This document shows, piece after piece, positions 44,020 through 50,026 of a stretch of 50,026 bases of DNA. The notes under the pieces are model-generated. The model saw only the letters and a list, made by a program, of their open reading frames with translations. It did no database searches and was not told where the DNA came from. Both the position numbers and the translations under genes were made by a program. Within the stretch, counting starts at the first letter, position 1; each line of letters opens with the position of its first letter. Source of the DNA: Prochlorococcus sp. AG-402-I21 (GTDB taxonomy: Bacteria; Cyanobacteriota; Cyanobacteriia; PCC-6307; Cyanobiaceae); the NCBI GenBank assembly GCA_003216955.1, contig QCHZ01000010.1, positions 1-50,026 on the forward strand, given 5' to 3'.

Positions 44020-45327
44020 TTATTCAGTCTCTCTAAATAAAGAATAACTTATATGCTTAAGTATTGGATGAATTATATAGTAATTTGAAAAATCTTCATT
44101 GCATGTTTGTACTTTGGATTTTAGATTTAATGAAATACCGCTATTGAATATCACATCACAAAGCAAATTGGCTCTTATGCAAGGTTCGTAAAGAGTGTCA
44201 ATATTATCAGTTTTAAAGGGTAAAGGAAATGATTTTATATCGATAATTGGACCAGTGTCTATCTTCTTATCCAAAAGGATGCAGCTTACTGAAGGAGATT
44301 GTTTGTTTAGTATTTCATAATAGAAGGTGGTGCTGCCTCTGTATTTTGGAAGCGACCCAGCATGACAGTGGATAAATTTAAATTCATCAAGTAATTTTTG
44401 ACTAACAATTTCTCCTCCAAATCCACAATAAATAATTAATTGGATTTTAATTTTCTTTAGGTTTTCATACATAATATTTGAATTTACAGAGCTAGTATTT
44501 ACTTGAATTAAATTAATTTTATTGTCTTTAGCAAGCTCTATTGGATGTATATACTCTTTTGGAATAAAAAGCCAATCAGGAGTTTGGTATAATTTTTCAT
44601 AATTATATCTTATATCTTTATTTTTAGCTTGATTATTGTTCATATAAACTATATTTTCTGGATAGATATTTGCATTGATTAATGCTTGAAGATAAATGCT
44701 AGAACGAGAAGATTCACAGCAAAGCAATGTTAAGCCTTTGATAACTTGACGAGTATTAAAGGTCTTTGTCTGTTCAATACATCTGTAAATGTTTTTTAAA
44801 TTAGGACTCGACTTTTCTGAAATCAAATTTTTTATGTGATCTATTTCTTTGGGTAATAATTCTTTTAAATAATATGAATGATAAAAAAATTTTTCATCAG
44901 ATTGAAAAAGATCGCATAATTTTAGAAGACAATTTAAATATCTAATATCTTTTGAATAAGAATAATAAGTCTCCATCATTAATGCAGTAGAGACATAATT
45001 GTCTATATTTTTATAACCATTAATTTTTATGGGTTTATTATTAATATATTGTGAATATAGCTTTTTACTTGATTCGTACTTACCTAAAAGAAAATTACAT
45101 GATTCATCCTCATTACCCTTAACATTAAAAGAACCATTCGTATATAAAATATCTGGTAGACTTGGATAGACAGGTTTTTTGTTATTTGACTTGAAATGCT
45201 TACTTACCCTTTCGAAATGAGATAATCTATGACTTAACCAATTCTTTATGAAATTATCACCCTCATAAGATGAATATGAATAACTTACAGGATTATCTAA
45301 TAAACTTTTTATTGTGTAGATATACAT
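44020..45327 (-). CDS. Formyltransferase-like protein with large N-terminal domain
   Basis: 435 aa. The last 200 residues look like the formyltransferase fold (Fmt, sugar formyltransferases): LIIYCGFGGEIVSQKLLDEF, HCHAGSLPKYRGSTTFYYEI and LLDKKIDTGPIID. The Asp of the catalytic N-H-D triad (KIDTG) and the His of the motif are present, but the usual Asn (INVH) is His (IHCH). The first 200 residues are unlike anything I recognise. It is preceded by a CysC-like gene seven bases away on the same strand. Likely an enzyme for an N-formylated or otherwise acylated amino sugar. Confidence 0.7.
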   Translation of the reverse strand: MYIYTIKSLLDNPVSYSYSSYEGDNFIKNWLSHRLSHFERVSKHFKSNNKKPVYPSLPDILYTNGSFNVKGNEDESCNFLLGKYESSKKLYSQYINNKPIKINGYKNIDNYVSTALMMETYYSYSKDIRYLNCLLKLCDLFQSDEKFFYHSYYLKELLPKEIDHIKNLISEKSSPNLKNIYRCIEQTKTFNTRQVIKGLTLLCCESSRSSIYLQALINANIYPENIVYMNNNQAKNKDIRYNYEKLYQTPDWLFIPKEYIHPIELAKDNKINLIQVNTSSVNSNIMYENLKKIKIQLIIYCGFGGEIVSQKLLDEFKFIHCHAGSLPKYRGSTTFYYEILNKQSPSVSCILLDKKIDTGPIIDIKSFPLPFKTDNIDTLYEPCIRANLLCDVIFNSGISLNLKSKVQTCNEDFSNYYIIHPILKHISYSLFRETE

Positions 45328-45334
45328 TTTTATA

Positions 45335-45856
45335 TTAATATAATTTTGGAACTAATTCATTAAATATCTTATTAATATTTGAAAATGAATTATCAATACT
45401 TTCATCACTATTTATTTCATAATCATAATTAGATGGTTTCGGATATGGGATATCAATTCCAACAATATTTTTAGTTTTCTTTATTTCATGTAATTTGTAT
45501 AAGTTTTTAGTATCTCTTCTCTTAAGAGTTTCTTGACTACAAGTGATATGAATTTCTTTATATGTTGAAAAAACCCTTCTGTTTAATGTTCTTATATCAT
45601 TGAAAATTAATTGTATTGCACAAATTACGTTTATTTTTTGATTATCAAGAATTAGAGAGAGATCATGAATTCTTTGGGCATTTTTTCTTCTCCCTTCTAA
45701 CGTGTAGTCTGTTTCTTTTTCCATCGATAAGAATTTTCTGATTAAATCACCATCTAGATAGATGGTGTTTTTATGTAATGGCTTTATTTTTTTATGCATA
45801 TTTTTTGCAAGTGTTGTTTTACCACTTCCAGATAATCCCGTAAACCAAATAATCAT
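45335..45856 (-). CDS. APS-kinase-like (CysC-like) protein 2
   Basis: 173 aa. Walker A GLSGSGKTT, YLDGDLIRKFLS, and the C-terminal KRRDTKNLYKLHEIKKTKNI followed by VGIDIPYPKPSNYDYEI match APS kinase closely (NFTGIDDPYEAPENPEI), better than the protein at 40580. It starts a small reverse-strand pair with the formyltransferase-like gene. No ATP sulfurylase or sulfotransferase is visible in the window, so the substrate may be APS for sulfated glycans or another small molecule. Confidence 0.8.
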   Translation of the reverse strand: MIIWFTGLSGSGKTTLAKNMHKKIKPLHKNTIYLDGDLIRKFLSMEKETDYTLEGRRKNAQRIHDLSLILDNQKINVICAIQLIFNDIRTLNRRVFSTYKEIHITCSQETLKRRDTKNLYKLHEIKKTKNIVGIDIPYPKPSNYDYEINSDESIDNSFSNINKIFNELVPKLY

Positions 45857-46104
45857 TTATTTTTTATTCGTAGAAAAGGGTATTAGTTTATCCATAAGAA
45901 TTAACCATAACTAATGTATTTATTTAATTGTAACGAAATAATTAATTATTGAATAATACTTTATACAAATTAATCTCCAATGGATAAACCTGTAAAAGAC
46001 TTTCATTATTTGTAAGAAAAATTATAATTAATCTCAATAGGTAATTACTATAGGATTATAGCAATATTTTACTATGAAAAACTCACAAAATAATCTTTTG
46101 TCGA

Positions 46105-48474
46105 TTAATTTTTGCTTGGAGAAAAGGGCTTCCAATTGTCTTCAAGAAATTCACCCTTCCTTGCTGCTTTTACAGCCTCAGTAAAAAATATATAATATTC
46201 TTTGTATATTTCATTATCATTAAATAGATACTTCTGAGCCCTTTCTTTTAATTCATCTTTTGTATTCTTAAGAAATAAACGGTTATTTGCATATTTTTTA
46301 CACCAATTTATATAATCTTCAGGTGATTCAGCAATTGGTGGATTTTTTACACCCATCTGTTTATAACCTGAAGCAACTAAACTACCTCTTTGACTGAATG
46401 GGTAAGTAATAAATGGTATGCCAAAAGCCATTGCTTCATAAAAAGTATTTCCGCTTCCAAAATAGAATGGGTCAAGCATTATGTGACAGTTTTTCGTTGT
46501 ATTAATAAAATCATCTTTAGACATCTTGTCTAGAAAGATTGATCTTTCTAGTAACAAATTACTTTTTCCTTTCCATCTATTTTTTAAATTTCTTGTGTTA
46601 TATTCCTGTTTATCTTTTAGAAGTATTAAATATGCATTCTTTATCTCGCTTAAGATTGATTCAAGTACTTGATCGAAATCAGGATGAAGCTTAAATGGTG
46701 ACTGAGTAAGTCCAATTATAAAATTATTATCAGAATTTAGTATAATTTTACTTGTTAATTTTGATTCATTGATTTTTGGAGTGGGATAATTGAAAGGCAA
46801 TCTACTGAATTTAATTAAGCGTTCTGTATAGCTAGATGTTGGATGATGAGGGACTGTGTCGTTAGTAATAAAATAATCAATATTTTTAATTCCTGATGTA
46901 TTAGGATGTCCTAGGCTAGTAACTTGAACAAGGGCTAATCTTGATAATGCAAGAAGATAGGTGAAGTTAGACATCCCAATGTCTGGATAAAACAAGAGAT
47001 CTAGTTTTTCCGATGATATTATTTCACCTGCAATAGGTATTGAAGTTGGTAAAATTATTACTCTTTTGAAGGAATTCTCAATTAGTTCTAGCCCTGAATT
47101 ACTACTTGCACTAGTCGGAACATAAATGATAATGTCAACATTGGTTTTTAATAAGTCTAATAGAACTTTAATATATAATTTTCCTATTGTATGATTTTTC
47201 CTAAAACATTCGGAACAAATACCTACTTTTAAGTTAGTTCTTTTTGATGAATTCTTAATATAATCTATTTTGGAGAAACCTTCAAATAATATTCCTTTAA
47301 TTTTTGATATTGTTCTACTAAGTTCTTCAAGAATCATCTTATCGTCTAGTCTATTTTGGTATGCTAGATAAAACATATTTGTATCAAAAATCTGGTTGCT
47401 TTTAAAATAAATATCTTTGTTATTCTTTATTTTTTCTAATTCTTGTTTATATGTCTTGCGCTCAATATCTATTTGTTTACTATCTTTCATAATAGCTGAT
47501 AATTTAAGTTTTACTTGTACAATATTAAATATATTATTTGGCTCTTTTTCTAAAGCAATATTATACTGTTTATTAGAATCTTTTGATTTCCCCGCATCCT
47601 TTAGAATGTTTCCTAGATTAGAATAAGCTTCTGCGTTATCAGGATTCAGTTGAATTGCTCTGCGAGTAAATATTTCTGCATCTTTTAAGTTCCCAAGATT
47701 TTTCAATATAGTTCCAAGATTGTAATTAGCAATGTCGAAATTAGGATTCAGTTGAATTGCTCTGCGAGTAAATATTTCTGCATCTTTTAAGTTCCCATGA
47801 TCTATTGATATGGTTCCTAGATTCGTGTAAGCCTCTGCAAAATCAGGTTTCAATTCAATCGCTTTGCGAGTAGAGATTTCTGCTTCTTTTAATTTGCCAT
47901 GGGCTATTAAAATGATTCCAAGGTTTGAGTGAGCCTCTGCGAAATCAGGTTTCAATTCAATTGCTTTGCGATAGGACTCTTCTGCATCTTTTAAGTTACC
48001 AAGATCTTTCAAAATAGTTCCCAGATTGGAGTAAGCCTCTGCGAAATCAGGTTTCAATTCAATTGCTTTGCGAGTAGAGATTTCTGCTTCTTTTGATTTA
48101 CCAAGACCTTCCAATACGCTTCCTAGATTTAAATGAACATTTGGTAACTCAGGCTTAATTTCAATTGCTTTGCGATAGGACTCTTCTGCATCTTTTAAGT
48201 TACCAAGATCTTTTAAAATTGTTCCATAATTAAAATAAACCCTGTCATCTTTGAATCCTTGAGCAATAAAGCTTTTATAATATTTTTGTGCTACTTGAAT
48301 ATTTCCTTTTAAATGAAACTGGAATGCCTGAGTAATAAGTTCTTCCTTAGAAGGTTTAGCTGGAATATTTGTATTAAAAACATGATTCTCTTTGACTTCT
48401 TTTAAAGCAAACGGAACTGGAAATGTTTTTACTTTATATCTTTCTTTATTTTTATTTCTTTTTCTTTCACTCAC
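46105..48474 (-). CDS. TPR protein with SPINDLY/GT41-like transferase domain (copy 3)
   Basis: 789 aa from GTG 48474. Leader KVKTFPVPFALKEV, eight TPR units (residues 42 to about 313), then the GT41-like domain with LKVGICSECFRKNHTIGKLY, DLLFYPDIGMSNFTYLLALS, VTSLGHPNTSGIKNIDYFIT and DPFYFGSGNTFYEAMAFGIP. It keeps the full C-terminus (FLEDNW), unlike copy 2. Upstream is the M-x-IDITS frame R3. The enzyme probably glycosylates protein or glycan in the cytoplasm; substrate unknown. Confidence 0.85.
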   Translation of the reverse strand: MSERKRNKNKERYKVKTFPVPFALKEVKENHVFNTNIPAKPSKEELITQAFQFHLKGNIQVAQKYYKSFIAQGFKDDRVYFNYGTILKDLGNLKDAEESYRKAIEIKPELPNVHLNLGSVLEGLGKSKEAEISTRKAIELKPDFAEAYSNLGTILKDLGNLKDAEESYRKAIELKPDFAEAHSNLGIILIAHGKLKEAEISTRKAIELKPDFAEAYTNLGTISIDHGNLKDAEIFTRRAIQLNPNFDIANYNLGTILKNLGNLKDAEIFTRRAIQLNPDNAEAYSNLGNILKDAGKSKDSNKQYNIALEKEPNNIFNIVQVKLKLSAIMKDSKQIDIERKTYKQELEKIKNNKDIYFKSNQIFDTNMFYLAYQNRLDDKMILEELSRTISKIKGILFEGFSKIDYIKNSSKRTNLKVGICSECFRKNHTIGKLYIKVLLDLLKTNVDIIIYVPTSASSNSGLELIENSFKRVIILPTSIPIAGEIISSEKLDLLFYPDIGMSNFTYLLALSRLALVQVTSLGHPNTSGIKNIDYFITNDTVPHHPTSSYTERLIKFSRLPFNYPTPKINESKLTSKIILNSDNNFIIGLTQSPFKLHPDFDQVLESILSEIKNAYLILLKDKQEYNTRNLKNRWKGKSNLLLERSIFLDKMSKDDFINTTKNCHIMLDPFYFGSGNTFYEAMAFGIPFITYPFSQRGSLVASGYKQMGVKNPPIAESPEDYINWCKKYANNRLFLKNTKDELKERAQKYLFNDNEIYKEYYIFFTEAVKAARKGEFLEDNWKPFSPSKN

Positions 48475-48488
48475 GTCTATTGCTTGAA

Positions 48489-48716
48489 CTAAGGAGCTAT
48501 TAATTGTGATTGTATTTTACCCTTGGGTTTGACTCCCAACAGAAATTGACCCGCTGTAAATAAGCATGAGCTAATCTCTCTTTTAGGGGAAGTAATTACT
48601 CCAAACCCATTGAGAATAAAGGCGTTTGGTAATTGCTCATCGCGTTCCCTTCGGGTAAAACTTTTTTCGTCGGTAATAGTATCGGGAACTTTATCTAAGC
48701 TAGTTATATCAATCAT
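48489..48716 (-). CDS. Small upstream reading frame, M-x-IDITS family, copy R3
   Basis: 75 codons from ATG 48716, ending 15 bases before the TPR gene start. It reads MIDITSLDKVPDTITDEKSF, later NAFILNGFGVITS. It aligns with R1 and R2 at the start and with R2 over most of its length. It is the longest intact copy. It might be a small protein translated ahead of the TPR gene, or a leader with a regulatory role; no ribosome binding site is obvious. Confidence 0.35.
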   Translation of the reverse strand: MIDITSLDKVPDTITDEKSFTRRERDEQLPNAFILNGFGVITSPKREISSCLFTAGQFLLGVKPKGKIQSQLIAP

Positions 48717-48926
48717 TTAGTTCTTGCCCTCCCGTAACCTGGAGTCTAATTAGGAGATCCAATTATTTGGGAGCTAAAGCATAAAGCCACTGTCATTACT
48801 AGGCCGCTTTGGCGGGATTCGTGGCGGGATCTTGCTATATTATTCAATATCAAGCGGTATCAAGCAACATCAACGATTTCCCAGAATCTCTAAAGATGCT
48901 TGGTATAACTAGTAAAACTCACACAT

Positions 48927-48999
48927 GGGGCCATAGCTCAGCTGGTAGAGCACCTGCATGGCATGCAGGGGGTCAGCGGTTCGAGTCCGCTTGGCTCCA
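48927..48999 (+). tRNA. tRNA-Ala (anticodon GGC)
   Basis: A 73-base cloverleaf folds without gaps: acceptor ggggcca/tggctcc, D arm, anticodon stem cctgc/gcagg with loop atggcat (anticodon GGC), five-base variable region, T stem agcgg/ccgct with loop ttcgagt, and discriminator A. The terminal CCA is not encoded in full. It lies within the accessory region, a common integration site for genomic islands in this group. Confidence 0.96.
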
Positions 49000-49111
49000 T
49001 TCTTCAAAAGTATTGACATAACGTGGCTTAGAGCTTCATTCTCAAGGGTCTTAAATCACGTCTCAAATACATTTAGTGCAAAAATTAGTGCATTTTAATT
49101 TTTTCGATTGT

Positions 49112-49924
49112 TCAATCTTGAAGTAAGTTAAGAATTTCATCTCTGTTTTCAAGGCTTTTTCCCGCATAATTTTTTATGATAGCTAGGAATTGATCTTTGG
49201 TTAAAGAGATATCTTTATTATTTTCTTTAGGTTGTCCAATAAGTTTTGGTGGATTCAAACCTATTTCAAATTTAGTAGTTTGATTCCATTCTTTTGCTTT
49301 CCAACATTCAAATATTTGAATTGTATTATATCCAGTGGAACAGAACAATAGAATATTTATATCTGGAAAATTAATTGATATTGAGTCAATAAAACCTTTC
49401 CACCAGAATGGATCTCTTATAGTTACATGAGCATTTTCTCCATTTGGAAGTAAAGCCGCGGCTTTATAACAAGCTATATTTAAAATAACTAATTTTTGAC
49501 TAAATTTGAAAATTTCTCTTAATATTTTTGCTATATCTGAAATAAAAATATGTTCAAAGACATCGAAGCAAGTAATACAATCGGCTTTATTCCTTTGGTC
49601 TATTTTTAATGCTGGTTCGTATAAAAAAACTTTTTCTAATAAGAAAAATTCCTTTGCGGATTTAGTACTTTTTATGTCAAAACCCTCTAATTCCCAATTT
49701 GACCCACCGCATCCATAATCCAATATTGATTTTATATTATATTTTTTGAAATAAGGCAATAATATTTCTCTAAATCTTCGAAGCTCAAAACTTGAAAAAG
49801 ATGATGATTGGTTATCTTTTTTATTTATATAATTACCATCTCTTCTTTCGTATCCTTCGGTACTCATTCTTTCGTAAAATTTTATCAATTCTTTACCTTT
49901 TTTTGAGAGTTCAATCTTTTCCAT
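49112..49924 (-). CDS. SAM-dependent methyltransferase
   Basis: 270 aa. The core has SILDYGCGGSNWELEGFDI (SAM-binding glycine motif, residues about 66-84), DCITCFDVFEHIFISDIAKI (a motif III-like region), then LVILNIACYKAAALLPNGEN. This class I fold fits a small-molecule or sugar methyltransferase; substrate unknown. It lies downstream of the tRNA on the reverse strand and continues the accessory gene set. Start ATG 49924. Confidence 0.8.
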   Translation of the reverse strand: MEKIELSKKGKELIKFYERMSTEGYERRDGNYINKKDNQSSSFSSFELRRFREILLPYFKKYNIKSILDYGCGGSNWELEGFDIKSTKSAKEFFLLEKVFLYEPALKIDQRNKADCITCFDVFEHIFISDIAKILREIFKFSQKLVILNIACYKAAALLPNGENAHVTIRDPFWWKGFIDSISINFPDINILLFCSTGYNTIQIFECWKAKEWNQTTKFEIGLNPPKLIGQPKENNKDISLTKDQFLAIIKNYAGKSLENRDEILNLLQD

Positions 49925-50026
49925 TAAATTTAATCTGCCAAATAAAAAAGAATTTAAAGACTATATTAATAAGAAAGTACATCTCTTTCACTGTAAAGTT
50001 TGTAAATCCTTGAAAGGTTTAAGTTT

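Noticed and set aside
48809-49021. Open frame of 70 codons across the tRNA
   Set aside because: The part GHSSAGRAPAWHAGGQRFES is the well-known translation of a tRNA gene; it is not a protein.

Overview
This window looks like a piece of a Prochlorococcus chromosome, most like the low-light NATL type. The clade call is an inference. The basis is AT-rich sequence, short gene spacing, and several families I know mainly from cyanobacteria: DUF1517, DUF3611, DUF3122, TIGR03792 and ThiE with an N-terminal extension. A cobalamin gene and a cyanobacterial-style LexA with SOS boxes are also present.

Positions 1 to about 21,000 are conserved housekeeping DNA. In order: the end of ffh, rpsP, a PhoH-type ATPase, a Bax-inhibitor-like membrane protein, era, a single reading frame encoding TrmD followed by IspF, a TIGR03792 protein, larB, two very small reverse-strand genes, a DUF1517 protein, thiS-thiE, ribF, a DUF3611 protein, surE, pheS, nadK, cobL, a DUF3122 protein, ribD, ftsH, argF and lexA. 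These serve translation and protein targeting, tRNA modification, isoprenoid, thiamine, flavin, NADP and cobalamin synthesis, proteolysis, arginine synthesis and DNA-damage control.

Positions 21,000 to 50,026 form an accessory region for cell-surface sugars. It is more AT-rich, has longer non-coding gaps, and is full of repeats and gene remnants. It holds a UDP-xylose-synthase-like epimerase, a sugar-modification group (Gfo/Idh/MocA oxidoreductase, NDP-sugar C-methyltransferase, cupin, DesII-like radical SAM enzyme), a four-gene KDO operon (kdsB-kdsD-kdsC-kdsA), two APS-kinase-like proteins, a formyltransferase-like protein, a deoxyribonucleotidase-like protein and another methyltransferase. 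A tRNA-Ala(GGC) gene lies near the right end.

The most unusual content is five reverse-strand genes (23525-26191, 31037-33259, 37774-39495, 41901-43760, 46105-48474) built to one plan. Each has a leader of 41 residues (45 in one copy), then 6 to 11 TPR units of 34 residues, then one of three different transferase-like C-terminal domains: SPINDLY/GT41-like (three genes), GT9-like (one) or CDP-glycerol-transferase-like (one). Three of them follow copies of a small upstream reading frame beginning M-x-IDITS, one copy of which is broken. One TPR gene sits next to a decayed copy of the radical SAM gene. I read this as a family of TPR-tethered transferases that has grown by duplication and domain exchange to diversify surface glycans or glycosylated proteins. 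The architecture is seen in the sequence; the function is inferred.
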